Origin: Aequorivita viscosa
Lineage (GTDB): Bacteria; Bacteroidota; Bacteroidia; Flavobacteriales; Flavobacteriaceae
NCBI RefSeq assembly: GCF_900106795.1
Contig: NZ_FNNS01000001.1
Span: forward strand, 62,001-126,000
Length of the DNA: 64,000 nucleotides
Direction: 5' to 3'
Shown: piece by piece, positions 20,281 through 29,395 of the stretch
Layout: each line of letters begins with the position of its first letter
How positions within the stretch are numbered: the first letter of the stretch is position 1
Program-made: the position numbers and the translations under genes
Notes under the pieces: generated by a model
What the model was told of the DNA's origin: nothing
The model's database searches: none
What the model saw: only the letters and a program-made list of their open reading frames with translations

Positions 20281-21513
20281 TTATTTTTCCAAATTCCTAA
20301 ATCGCTGTAATAAAGTAGGATGGGAGTAATGTGCAAAAACGTATAGCGGGTGAGGGGTAAGGTTGCTTAAACTGTTTTTAGATAGTTTTTTAAGTCCGCT
20401 GATCAAAGGTTTTCCTGCGAAGGTGTTTTTGGCGTAGTCATCTGCTTGGTATTCAAACTTCCGGCTTAGATGGTTCATGAATAAGCCTGTAATTCCTGAA
20501 ATTGGGCTGTAAAGTACCCCGAAAGCTATCAACCCAATATGAAAAGAAGGTTGCGAAACGTTTAAAGCTTCAGAAAGTAACGGATTTCCTATAAATAGAG
20601 AAAGCAACCATAGCGTGAAACCAGTTGTAATAATGGCAGCGATGAGGTTAATGATAATGTGCTTCTTTTTATAATGACCAACTTCGTGCGCTAGAACGGC
20701 GACTATTTCATCTTCGTCTAAATCGTTTATCAAGGTGTCGTAAAGGGTTACACGCTTTTCACTTCCAAATCCAGAAAAATAGGCATTGGCTTTAGTGCTT
20801 CGTTTACTTCCGTCGATTACGAATATTTTATCGAGAGTAAAACCAACTTTAGAAGCGTACTTTTCAATTTGTGTACGCAACGCACCTTCCTCTAAGGGTG
20901 TTTGCTTGTTAAATAATGGGACAATAAATCCAGCGTAGAATAGATTCATTAAAACGGTGAAAGCCGTTACGAGCCCCCAGGCATAGAGCCAGAAATTGTT
21001 GCCTGTACTTTGATAAAACCAAATAATAGCACCTAAAATAATTCCGCCGAGTATGGCACCCATGAGCCAACCTTTTAGTTTGTCGAGAAAAAAAGTTGTT
21101 CTTGTTGTTTTATTGAAACCGTATTTTTCTTCAATTACAAAAGTGCTGTAATAACTGAAAGGAGTGCTTATTATGTCACTCGCAATCATTATTATTCCGA
21201 AGAAAACCAGTGCGACGATGATTTCATTATCTGAAACCGATCGAGCCAAACCGTCTACAAAAGCGAATCCGTCTAGTAAGAAAAATAGGAGGGTGGCAAC
21301 GAGTGAGATTGTTGAATTGAGTAATCCAAATTTGTAGCGTTCTTTTTTATAACGTTGTGATTTTTTGTATTCATCTTGGTCAAAAACATCTTGCAATTCT
21401 GCTGGAAGTGGATCGTTAAAATGTTTTGCATTGAGATAATCCAAAGCCTGATCAATTATAAAACTGACGACTAAGATTGTTATTATGACGAAAAAAACTG
21501 TTTCGGGCTTCAT
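20281..21513 (-). CDS. M48 family CAAX-type membrane protease (Ste24-like)
   Basis: 410 residues with about six to seven hydrophobic segments. The zinc site HEVGH is at residues 276-280 (in VAVLAHEVGHYKKKH), and the third ligand lies in the KFEYQADDYA segment near 356. The N-terminal region (YKKERYKFGLL, EEKYGFNKTTRTTFFLDKLKG) matches the CAAX prenyl protease 1 N-terminal domain. These integral-membrane metalloproteases act in membrane protein quality control in bacteria; the natural substrate is unknown. It is transcribed after, and probably with, the downstream-facing rRNA-methyltransferase gene (89 bp gap). Confidence 0.94.
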   Translation of the reverse strand: MKPETVFFVIITILVVSFIIDQALDYLNAKHFNDPLPAELQDVFDQDEYKKSQRYKKERYKFGLLNSTISLVATLLFFLLDGFAFVDGLARSVSDNEIIVALVFFGIIMIASDIISTPFSYYSTFVIEEKYGFNKTTRTTFFLDKLKGWLMGAILGGIILGAIIWFYQSTGNNFWLYAWGLVTAFTVLMNLFYAGFIVPLFNKQTPLEEGALRTQIEKYASKVGFTLDKIFVIDGSKRSTKANAYFSGFGSEKRVTLYDTLINDLDEDEIVAVLAHEVGHYKKKHIIINLIAAIITTGFTLWLLSLFIGNPLLSEALNVSQPSFHIGLIAFGVLYSPISGITGLFMNHLSRKFEYQADDYAKNTFAGKPLISGLKKLSKNSLSNLTPHPLYVFAHYSHPTLLQRFRNLEK

Positions 21514-21601
21514 AGATTAAATTCCACATTTTAAGAACCAAATTCCAAAAGGTGGCGTTTTGGAATTTAGAATTTGTTTTATATGTTATTTGCGATATTT
21601 T

Positions 21602-22408
21602 TTAAAGAAAATCCCGCTGACGTTTGGCTTCAAATATAAGGATTCCCGCAGCTACGGAAACGTTCATGCTGTCTATTTCACCTTGCATTGGGATGATGAT
21701 ATTTTGCGTGCTATTTTCTAACCATTCTTCGGAAAGGCCAGTTGCTTCGGTGCCCACGACTATTGCGGTACTTTCTTTGAAATTGCAAGTATGATAAGGA
21801 ACGGAAGCCTGTAAAGCGGCGCAATACATGTTGATATTGTTTTCTTTTAGAAATGAGATTATTTCTGAAGGGGTTCCTGTAACGACCTTATTGGTAAACA
21901 GACACCCCACACTGCTGCGAATGATGTTGGGGTTGTACATATCGGTTTTTGGATTGGCAATGATTACGGCATCTACATTTGCAGCATCGGCTGTACGGAG
22001 TAAAGCGCCAATATTTCCTGGTTTTTCAGGAGATTCAGCGACAAGGAGTAACGGGTTTCTGGTTTTAAATTTCAGGTTGGAAATGGTTAAGTCTTTCACT
22101 TTTGCTATCGCCAAAACGCCTTCGGTTGAACTTCGGTAGGCGAGTTTTTCATAGATTTCGGAAGTGATTTCGATGAATTCTGTTTCGGAGTTGATAGATT
22201 TTTCCAGTTCAGTTACTTCTCCTTCGGAAATGATTTCAGGACAAAAAAGGAGTGTTTTTAATTGATAGCCTCCCTTAAGTGCGAGTGAAATTTCGCGCAG
22301 CCCTTCAATAAAAAAAAGTCCCGTTTTTCTACGTTCGCGAGATTTATCTTGAAGTAAACCAATTTGCTTTATCAGTGGATTGTGAGGGCTAGTGATTGTT
22401 TTGTACAT
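21602..22408 (-). CDS. TrmH/SpoU family RNA 2'-O-methyltransferase
   Basis: 268 residues from the ATG at 22408, which gives the typical start MYKTITSPHNPLIKQIGLLQ; the frame extends 13 codons further upstream without homology. An N-terminal substrate-binding domain (RRKTGLFFIEGLREI) is followed by the SpoU knot domain: LLLVAESPEKPGNIGALLRTA (motif 1), TAIVVGTEATGLSEEW (motif 2) and IIIPMQGEIDSMNVSVAAGIL (motif 3). The enzyme uses SAM to methylate ribose 2'-OH in rRNA or tRNA; the target position cannot be deduced. Confidence 0.92.
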   Translation of the reverse strand: MYKTITSPHNPLIKQIGLLQDKSRERRKTGLFFIEGLREISLALKGGYQLKTLLFCPEIISEGEVTELEKSINSETEFIEITSEIYEKLAYRSSTEGVLAIAKVKDLTISNLKFKTRNPLLLVAESPEKPGNIGALLRTADAANVDAVIIANPKTDMYNPNIIRSSVGCLFTNKVVTGTPSEIISFLKENNINMYCAALQASVPYHTCNFKESTAIVVGTEATGLSEEWLENSTQNIIIPMQGEIDSMNVSVAAGILIFEAKRQRDFL

Positions 22409-22561
22409 AAGGTGCTTAATATATCTTGCAAAGGCGCGAAGTCGCAAAGGTAAGGAGATATAGAAATATGAAGGGTGTAATGTTTAGAGTAATTAACTGC
22501 GACCGTACTATCATTGAAATTATTTACCTGATATTGCATATATTGCACAAAAATTTGAATT

Positions 22562-23455
22562 ATGAAAAAGTTTATACTTTTCGTGGGAATTTTATTTTTT
22601 AGCATTTCTACTCACGCCCAGCTTATCGTTAATAACAATCCGTATCCATTGATAGAATGTGATGATGATGGTGATGGTTTTGCCTTTTTTAATTTACATC
22701 TGGCAGATGCAGATATTGCTATGGGCAACACCTCTTATTATTTTACCTATCATAAAACAGTTATGGACGCTGAAAATGGTACAAATGCATTGGTTAGCCC
22801 ATACATGAACGAAGTTATCTATATCGAAGTGGTTTTTGCTAGAGCGGAAGATACCCAAGGAAATTATGCGGTAGTAGAACTAGAATTGCAAGTGGTTGAT
22901 AATCTTCCAATAACACAACCAATCGACCTAGTTGTTCCAGATAGTGATGGCGACGGTATTGCAATTTTTGATCTTACCGTAAATGATGCAATAGTTTTGG
23001 AAGGATTAAATCCTGAGCTGTATAGTGTTACATATTATGAAACCCAAGCAAATGCTGTTCTTGGAGAATTTGCTATTTTCAATCCAACGATTTATAATAA
23101 TATACAAAACCCTCAAACTATTTATGTACGGGTTGAAAGTCTTAGTGGAAATTGTGTTGTCGTTGCATCCTTTATCATAAGTACAGAGACGCTTTCAACC
23201 GATTATTTAAAATTTGAAAACTTAAGTACGTTTCCAAATCCAACTTCAGGAACTGTAACAATTCAATCTTCAGAATTAGTTTCAGAAACGACTATTGCAC
23301 TGTATGATATTGTAGGAAAAAGGCTGTTCTCCAAAAAATCACTTCCGCAGAATAGCATGATAACACTAGATATTTCCTTTATTGAAAATGGGGTTTATTT
23401 TCTCAAAATTTCTTCAGAAGGTAAAGAAGCCGTGCAAAGGTTGATAAGAAAGTAA
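22562..23455 (+). CDS. Secreted protein with T9SS type A sorting domain
   Basis: 297 residues. Signal peptide MKKFILFVGILFFSISTHAQ; two beta-sandwich-like segments containing Asp-rich loops (CDDDGDGFAFFNLHLAD and VPDSDGDGIAIFDLTV) that resemble calcium-binding repeats in gliding-associated proteins; and a C-terminal type A sorting domain (FPNPTSGTVTIQSS, IALYDIVGKRLF, IENGVYFLKIS, QRLIRK) for type IX secretion. Expected to be exported to the cell surface. No catalytic signature is present, so the role remains open. Confidence 0.88.
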   Translation: MKKFILFVGILFFSISTHAQLIVNNNPYPLIECDDDGDGFAFFNLHLADADIAMGNTSYYFTYHKTVMDAENGTNALVSPYMNEVIYIEVVFARAEDTQGNYAVVELELQVVDNLPITQPIDLVVPDSDGDGIAIFDLTVNDAIVLEGLNPELYSVTYYETQANAVLGEFAIFNPTIYNNIQNPQTIYVRVESLSGNCVVVASFIISTETLSTDYLKFENLSTFPNPTSGTVTIQSSELVSETTIALYDIVGKRLFSKKSLPQNSMITLDISFIENGVYFLKISSEGKEAVQRLIRK

Positions 23456-23470
23456 AATCATTCTTAAATC

Positions 23471-23552
23471 TTGCAAGGTCTCTTTTCTGACATTGTATGT
23501 GTTACAATATAAGTTGATTGGGAAAAAACCTAAGGTTTTAGAAACCTTGCAA
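23471..23552. repeat. Inverted repeat between convergent genes
   Basis: TTGCAAGGT (23471-23479) pairs with ACCTTGCAA (23544-23552), and AAACCT/AGGTTT (around 23526-23538) forms an inner hairpin. Located between the T9SS protein gene and serC, so a bidirectional terminator or a palindromic repeat. Confidence 0.45.
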
Positions 23553-23562
23553 CAAGTTGTTC

Positions 23563-24630
23563 TCATCCTATTCTCTCAACTTCTTGCATTACATCAACCA
23601 ACACTTGAACGCTTTCCAGTGTTAGGGCATTATACATTGATGCTCGATAGCCGCCCACACTTCGATGCCCATTTATCCCGCTGATTCCTGCTGCTTTTAC
23701 TTGCGAATCAAAAGTTTCTTTTAATTGTTCGTTTACAATATTAAAAGTGGCATTCATTATTGAGCGGTCTTCTTTGTATGCTACATATCCTTTGAATAAA
23801 GGATTGCGATCAATTTCTGTGTATAGAAGTGCTGCTTTTTGCTTATTCACTTTCTCAATTTCTGAAATTCCGCCTAATTCTTTCAGCCATTTTAACGTCA
23901 GCATTGAGACATAAACAGCAAAAACAGGAGGCGTATTAAACATACTATCCTTGTTTATCATTACTCGATAATTTAGCATAGAAGGAATGTTACGTGTTAC
24001 TTTTCCTAAAACATCTTCTTTAACTACAACTAAAGTAGCTCCCGCGGGACCCATATTTTTCTGTGCACCAGCGTAAATTAAACTAAACTTTGAAAAATCT
24101 AACTGTCGCGAAAAAATGTCGCTGCTCATATCGCAAATAAGAGGGACATCAGTAGTTGGGAATCCATCCATCTGTGTACCATAAATAGTGTTGTTGCTCG
24201 TGCAATGAAAATAATCTATATCCTTAGGAATTGTATAATTCTTTGGAATAAAATTAAAACCATCACTTTTTGAAGACGCTACTTCCACAACTTCACCGAG
24301 CATCTTTGCTTCTTTAATTGCTTTATCGCTCCAAGTTCCCGTGTTTAAATAAGCGGCTTTGTTTTCCAGTAGATTATAAGCCGTCATCAAAAACTGCATA
24401 CTCGCACCCCCTTGAAGAAATAATGCGTGATATCCTTTATTTTGAAGCCCAAGGTGCTCCAAAGCCAGACTTCGTGCTGTTTCCATAACTTCAACAAAAT
24501 CCTTGCTACGATGCGAAATTTCAAGTAGTGAAAGGTTTAAATCGTTGAAATTTAAAACAGCGTTAGAGGCTTGTTTTAAAACAGATTGCGGTAAAATGCA
24601 AGGGCCAGCGCTAAAGTTGTGTTTTTTCAT
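23563..24630 (-). CDS. serC: Phosphoserine aminotransferase
   Basis: 355 residues, normal length. Opens MKKHNFSAGPCILP; contains FLQGGASMQFLM, DMSSDIFSRQLD, and the PLP lysine in YAGAQKNMGPAG. Ends with the family motif SGINGHRSVGGYRASMYNA. Catalyses 3-phosphohydroxypyruvate plus glutamate to phosphoserine in serine synthesis, and may also serve pyridoxine synthesis. In Bacteroidota serC is commonly close to the acyl-CoA reductase and ferredoxin genes found here. Confidence 0.97.
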   Translation of the reverse strand: MKKHNFSAGPCILPQSVLKQASNAVLNFNDLNLSLLEISHRSKDFVEVMETARSLALEHLGLQNKGYHALFLQGGASMQFLMTAYNLLENKAAYLNTGTWSDKAIKEAKMLGEVVEVASSKSDGFNFIPKNYTIPKDIDYFHCTSNNTIYGTQMDGFPTTDVPLICDMSSDIFSRQLDFSKFSLIYAGAQKNMGPAGATLVVVKEDVLGKVTRNIPSMLNYRVMINKDSMFNTPPVFAVYVSMLTLKWLKELGGISEIEKVNKQKAALLYTEIDRNPLFKGYVAYKEDRSIMNATFNIVNEQLKETFDSQVKAAGISGINGHRSVGGYRASMYNALTLESVQVLVDVMQEVERIG

Positions 24631-24753
24631 CGGTTGAAAGTTTTGTGTTACAAAGTTCAGTATTATGAGCTTAATTAAATACTGAATTAGGAAGTTTTTC
24701 TAGTCTTTCTTCCGTCAATTTATACCAACCAACTACTCACTATGTTTTACCGA

Positions 24754-25800
24754 CTATCGTGGCAGATTCAATAGAAAGTCAACAGAATCGACTCCGTCTG
24801 CATAATCCCAAAGTTCGGGACTTTGCGTTTTTCCAAAAGGAACGGCGTTGTCTATAGTTTCGTTCGTAACCACACATTGTAGGTTTTCAGCATGCGTCTT
24901 CAAGGTATTTTTTAAGTCAGAAAGTGAAGTGTATATTTCATAGAAAAGCACAGCAATAGGAGAGGAGAAGCCTGAATCTTCTTTCAGTAATAAGAATTCA
25001 TTGTCTAAAAGCGGAAAGCTATCCATTAAATAAACGGCCTTGTTGTAGTCGTAATTATTGATGTATTTGTTGTTATGAATAATTTCCTTCCAACGATAAA
25101 TAGCTTTAAAAAACTTTTCGAAATCATAACCTTCTGGAACGTATAATTTTGAAACATTTCGACATCCTAATCCAAAATATTGGAAAATATCATCGGCAAG
25201 GAGGTTTAAATCTTCCTCAGTTTCATTTCCTGTGAGTATTGCTACTGAGTTTCTGTTTTTTCGTATAATGTTTGGGTACTTTGAAAAGTAATATTCAAAA
25301 TAACGCGAGGTATTGTTGCTACCGGTTGCAATTACAGCATCAAAGTTGCCGAGTCTGCCCTCGGTGAATTCAATGTAGTTGTTGAATTCTGGTTCTATGA
25401 AAACCAGTTTTTTTGCAATAAAAGGAAGTAAGGTTTTGTCGTTCGAAGAGAGTTTTGCCAATACTTTATTTCCAGTAATTAAAACCGAAAGAAAGTCGTG
25501 AAAACCGACTAATGGGACATTTCCTGCCATAATAATGGCAATTGTTTTTGGGTTTTTAACCGAAGTTTCAGAAAAACTATGCAAATTGTATTTTGAAGTC
25601 CACTTATTCAAATTTTCTTCCGAAAGTGCATCTGCCCAATTCTGTAGTGCGAATTTGATGTTTTCAATAGTAAACCATCCGTTTTCAGCCTTAGCTTTTC
25701 TCAGGGTAAATTCGATTTCATCTTGGATGGCATTAGTCTCTATTTCATTGAGAAATTTCCCTAAACTGACTAAAGCGTTAATTCTTTGTTTTAATTCCAT
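24754..25800 (-). CDS. Acyl-CoA reductase (LuxC family)
   Basis: 348 residues resembling the LuxC/acyl-CoA reductase family (aldehyde dehydrogenase superfamily). Visible landmarks are AIIMAGNVPLVGFHDFLSVL (about 87-107), FDAVIATGSNNTSRYFEYYF and the probable active-site cysteine in YFGLGCRNVSKLYVPEG. It would reduce a fatty acyl-CoA or acyl group to an aldehyde with NADPH. No other lux-type genes are nearby. It is divergent from a ferredoxin gene with which it shares a symmetric promoter. Confidence 0.85.
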   Translation of the reverse strand: MELKQRINALVSLGKFLNEIETNAIQDEIEFTLRKAKAENGWFTIENIKFALQNWADALSEENLNKWTSKYNLHSFSETSVKNPKTIAIIMAGNVPLVGFHDFLSVLITGNKVLAKLSSNDKTLLPFIAKKLVFIEPEFNNYIEFTEGRLGNFDAVIATGSNNTSRYFEYYFSKYPNIIRKNRNSVAILTGNETEEDLNLLADDIFQYFGLGCRNVSKLYVPEGYDFEKFFKAIYRWKEIIHNNKYINNYDYNKAVYLMDSFPLLDNEFLLLKEDSGFSSPIAVLFYEIYTSLSDLKNTLKTHAENLQCVVTNETIDNAVPFGKTQSPELWDYADGVDSVDFLLNLPR

Positions 25801-25831
25801 ATTTATTTTTGGAGTTGCCCTTAAGAGGGGT

Positions 25832-25849
25832 TAACTTTGCGCAAAGTTA
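25832..25849. promoter_or_regulatory. Symmetric divergent promoter (two -7 boxes in one palindrome)
   Basis: TAACTTTGCGCAAAGTTA is a perfect 18-bp palindrome. On the + strand its left half is TAACTTTG (TAnnTTTG), 25 bp ahead of the ferredoxin ATG; on the - strand the same -7 box appears for the acyl-CoA reductase gene, about 32 bp from its ATG. Polymerase cannot use both at once. Confidence 0.6.
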
Positions 25850-25861
25850 GAAAAAGTATAA

Positions 25862-26215
<354 letters not shown>

Positions 26216-26237
26216 GCTCTACTCCTAAGATTTAGAA

Positions 26238-26270
26238 AACCGTCTCAATTTTGAAGTTGAGGCGGTTTTT
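26238..26270 (+). terminator. Rho-independent terminator after ferredoxin
   Basis: AACCGTCTCAA (26238-26248) pairs with TTGAGGCGGTT (one G-U pair) around 26257-26267, followed by a run of T. Confidence 0.8.
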
Positions 26271-26460
26271 TTAGGTCCTTAATCCTCCAATGATTAGGTT
26301 AAAGATGAAATGTTGTATGTTCGGTTCTGATAATTAGTTACTTTTAAGTTCCCGCTTCGAATTCGATATAGTAATTGATTCTTCTTTTTCAAAGTGTTTT
26401 ATTAGTTTTGAAGCTTTTATTAGAGATTTTTGTTACATTTTCAATTGGGAGGCGTTCAAT

Positions 26461-27045
26461 TTAAACGAATTCCACTAATCCATTTGCCAAGGTATAGCTA
26501 ATGGCCGATACCAGGCCTATCAAAAAAATAATAACCGCGATATAAAGAAGCTTCTGTTTTCGAGCGATGCTTTTCCCCAGAAAATATAGATCAGCTATCA
26601 TTTCATCATAGATGGTTTGTCCTTTCATCATTATTCGGTCAAATTCTACTTTGAACTCGTCGAGTGACATTTTTGCGAAATTTTCGGCATACAATGTCCC
26701 TCTATATCCGCTCTTTTTATAAGCAGTCCCAAAATATCGATAAGGCAACATACTGAACAAAGCAAACATCATCGACAGCATACTAGAGACAATTAATATG
26801 CGCGTGCCAGTTTCTAATGGGACTTTTTGCGATTTGGGAATTACGAATAACAATCCCAATAATAACGAGGTTATAATGGAATTGACAGTAAGAACAATCC
26901 TTGCTTTATTGTCCACCATCTTAAGTAAGTTATAGTGGTTTCGGGAAAGGGTTCTGAACAAGGTTTGTACGCCACGGGAATCGTAACGATCCATTTTTTC
27001 TTGTTTTCTATCTCTTTTTAGGTTTGGTGTGATTTCGTTTTCCAT
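26461..27045 (-). CDS. Pycsar effector-like transmembrane protein (PycTM/DUF5706)
   Basis: 194 residues from the ATG at 27045; a TTG at 27060 would add five residues. The segment FRTLSRNHYNLLKMVDNKAR, followed by IVLTVNSIITSLLLGLLF, matches the opening of PF18967-type Pycsar effector proteins: a helix with the H..LL...D.KA pattern before the first membrane span. Three hydrophobic spans are visible (about 55-75, 88-108, 167-187). In Pycsar defence such effectors are switched on by cCMP or cUMP made by a neighbouring cyclase. No cyclase is found within this window, so this is either an orphan effector or a housekeeping member of the family. Assignment rests on motif memory. Confidence 0.6.
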   Translation of the reverse strand: MENEITPNLKRDRKQEKMDRYDSRGVQTLFRTLSRNHYNLLKMVDNKARIVLTVNSIITSLLLGLLFVIPKSQKVPLETGTRILIVSSMLSMMFALFSMLPYRYFGTAYKKSGYRGTLYAENFAKMSLDEFKVEFDRIMMKGQTIYDEMIADLYFLGKSIARKQKLLYIAVIIFLIGLVSAISYTLANGLVEFV

Positions 27046-27111
27046 TTTAATAACTAACAATAGATTGTTAAAATATAGGTTGTATTTGCAAGTGTTTTAC
27101 GCACTTTTGAA

Positions 27112-28233
27112 TCAACTTACTTTTTTATAACTCCAAACGGCTAAACCATTCATTATTAAAGCATATAAAAGGGTTTTTAGCAGCTGTGGAAGGATGTTTG
27201 TTATATCCGAACCTTTCAGAAGTACCATTCGTACAACTTCTACAAAGTACTTTATAGGGTTGAATTCAGTAACTATCTGCGCCCATTTTGGCATGCTTTC
27301 TATTGGCGTGAACAAGCCGCTCATTAAAATAAAAATCACAACAAAAAACCAAGCAATGAACATGGCTTGTTGCTGGGTATCGGTGAAATTTGAAATCAAC
27401 AACCCCATTCCCAAAATCACTAAAATGTAAATAGAAGTGTAGCCATATAGCAGCAGTAAACTGCCAAGCATGGGAGTATTGAAAATAATTTTTGCTAGTA
27501 TCAGCCCAATGGTCAACAGACCCATTCCAATTATCCAAAACGGAAATAACTTTCCGATGATAAACTGACTTTTGCGAATAGGCGTTACATTAATCTGTTC
27601 TAAAGTGCCTATTTCTTTTTCACGAACAATATTCATCCCCGAGAGAAATAGGGTTATCATCGTTACCAATAACACTAAAATTCCAGGTACCATAAAGGTT
27701 TTGTAATCAAGAGTAGTGTTGTACCAAAAGGATGGGATACTCTCAATTGTCACGGGCTGAACAATTTTTTTTGATGTGTCGATAATGCTCATTCTCACAT
27801 CTTTATTAAAACTTTGTACAATTTGATTTACATAACCACTTGTCACTCCGGCAGCGGCACCATCAATAGCATTAATGGTAATGGATAATTCGGCGGTTTT
27901 TTCCTTTAGAAGATTTCGTTCAAAATTAGTGGGCATTTCAAGCACCACGTCCACTTCTCCAGATAGCATTGCAGAGCTGGCTATTTCTTGGGATGGAAAA
28001 TCGGTTAAAACATTAAAAAAGGTAGAGGCATTAAACTTCTCAACTAAGGCGCGGGATGAAGAGGTGTGGTCGTAATCTATGTATGCAAACTTTATGTTTT
28101 TAACTTCATACGTAGCCGCATTTGAAAGTATGACCAACTGCAAAATGGGCAGGATGAATATGATAGGCAACATCCCTTTATTTCTAAAGATTTGCTTAAA
28201 CTCCTTTTGTATGATAAATCCAATCGTCTTCAT
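27112..28233 (-). CDS. ABC-2 type export permease (YhhJ/YbhR-like), second copy
   Basis: 373 residues. An N-terminal membrane anchor (FIIQKEFKQIFRNKGMLPIIFILPI) is followed by a large periplasmic segment (about 40-170) and five membrane spans towards the C-terminus (for example TFMVPGILVLLVTMITLFL and AMFIAWFFVVIFILMSGLF). The motif REKEIGTLEQINVTP between the spans is the coupling loop of this class. It overlaps the upstream permease gene by one base (28233), and is the last gene of the ATPase-ATPase-permease-permease module. Likely a half-transporter in a drug or envelope-component exporter. Confidence 0.92.
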   Translation of the reverse strand: MKTIGFIIQKEFKQIFRNKGMLPIIFILPILQLVILSNAATYEVKNIKFAYIDYDHTSSSRALVEKFNASTFFNVLTDFPSQEIASSAMLSGEVDVVLEMPTNFERNLLKEKTAELSITINAIDGAAAGVTSGYVNQIVQSFNKDVRMSIIDTSKKIVQPVTIESIPSFWYNTTLDYKTFMVPGILVLLVTMITLFLSGMNIVREKEIGTLEQINVTPIRKSQFIIGKLFPFWIIGMGLLTIGLILAKIIFNTPMLGSLLLLYGYTSIYILVILGMGLLISNFTDTQQQAMFIAWFFVVIFILMSGLFTPIESMPKWAQIVTEFNPIKYFVEVVRMVLLKGSDITNILPQLLKTLLYALIMNGLAVWSYKKVS

Positions 28234-29339
28234 TATTCTAGGCGTATTTTATACTTTTTCACACTCAATCCAATAAATAAAACTGTCATTCCAATCAAAA
28301 TCAACGTTTCCTTCCAGATAAAAGCCATTCCAACTCCTTTTAGCATAATGCCTTTTATGATAATGATAAACCATTTTGCTGGGATTATGCTACTGATTAT
28401 TTGCAAGGGCGCGGGCATACTCGATATTGGAAAAATGAAGCCAGACAATAATATAACCGGAAGCATTAATCCCATCAAGGAAATCATCATCGCGGCTTGT
28501 TGTGTTTCTGCAATGGTTGAGATTAAAATTCCCAATGCCAAGGAAGTGATGATAAACAATACACTTTCCGCACCTAATAAAAACAGACTGCCTTGAACTG
28601 GCATTTTAAATATGAAAATGCTCAGAAGTACTATCACTGCTGCGTTGATAACAGACAAGAAAATATAAGGAACCACTTTCCCAATGATAACTTGAAATGG
28701 TTTTAAGGGTGAAACCAATAGAATTTCCATCGTACCCAATTCTTTTTCGCGGGTAATGGAGATTGAAGTCATCATTGCCGAAACCAGCATCAAAATAATC
28801 GTCATCACGCCAGGAACGAACATAAAAACACTTTTAAGTTCTGGGTTATAAACCATCCGCGTTTGTGGAACTATTTGATAATCAATTTGAATTCCTTTGT
28901 TTTTATCTTGCAGATAATTTTGAAGTATCGCATTAATATAATTGGTTATCGAATTTGCTGTATTTGGGTCGGTAGCGTCAGTTATTATTTGAATGGTTGC
29001 TTTTTGTTCTCTAATTAAATTTCTGCTGAAATCTTTTTCAAAATTCAATGCGGCTTTTATTTTTCCTTTTTTGAAAGCAGTTTCAATATCCGCTTCTCGG
29101 GCAATCATTTGATTTGTTGTGAAGTATTTTGAAGCTGAAATTTTATTGATAATTTCTTCTGTTGTAGCATCTTTTGAATGGTCTAAAATGGTGATTTGTA
29201 CATTATTGATTTCATTGGTAATGGCAAACCCGAAAAGCAATATTTGGGCAATGGGCATACCGAATAATATAAACAGCGACCTCTTATCCCGAAAGATATG
29301 GTAGAATTCCTTTTTTATAAAACCTATAAATCGTTTCAT
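28233..29339 (-). CDS. ABC-2 type export permease (YbhS-like), first copy
   Basis: 368 residues and the same layout as its neighbour: FIKKEFYHIFRDKRSLFILF anchor, a periplasmic region (about 45-170), then five spans, with coupling motif TREKELGTMEILLVSP. The pair are paralogues and probably form the transmembrane heterodimer. Divergence between the two is high enough for an old duplication. Start at 29339 fits the MKRFIGFIKKEF opening. The only oddity is the 33-bp palindrome just upstream. Confidence 0.93.
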   Translation of the reverse strand: MKRFIGFIKKEFYHIFRDKRSLFILFGMPIAQILLFGFAITNEINNVQITILDHSKDATTEEIINKISASKYFTTNQMIAREADIETAFKKGKIKAALNFEKDFSRNLIREQKATIQIITDATDPNTANSITNYINAILQNYLQDKNKGIQIDYQIVPQTRMVYNPELKSVFMFVPGVMTIILMLVSAMMTSISITREKELGTMEILLVSPLKPFQVIIGKVVPYIFLSVINAAVIVLLSIFIFKMPVQGSLFLLGAESVLFIITSLALGILISTIAETQQAAMMISLMGLMLPVILLSGFIFPISSMPAPLQIISSIIPAKWFIIIIKGIMLKGVGMAFIWKETLILIGMTVLFIGLSVKKYKIRLE

Positions 29340-29354
29340 TTTTATGGTAGCAAT

Positions 29355-29387
29355 AGACCTGTCAGGTTTTTAAAACCTGACAGGTCT
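29355..29387. repeat. 33-bp perfect palindrome inside the transporter operon
   Basis: 16-bp arms with a single central T: 29355-29370 AGACCTGTCAGGTTTT and 29372-29387 AAAACCTGACAGGTCT. It lies between the ATPase gene and the permease gene in an otherwise tight operon. Resembles an intergenic palindromic repeat of Bacteroidota; it could also act as an mRNA hairpin. Confidence 0.7.
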
Positions 29388-29395
29388 TTCGGTTA

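Noticed and set aside
24754-25800. Luciferase (lux) operon
   Set aside because: Only a LuxC-like reductase is present, without luxA, luxB, luxD or luxE.
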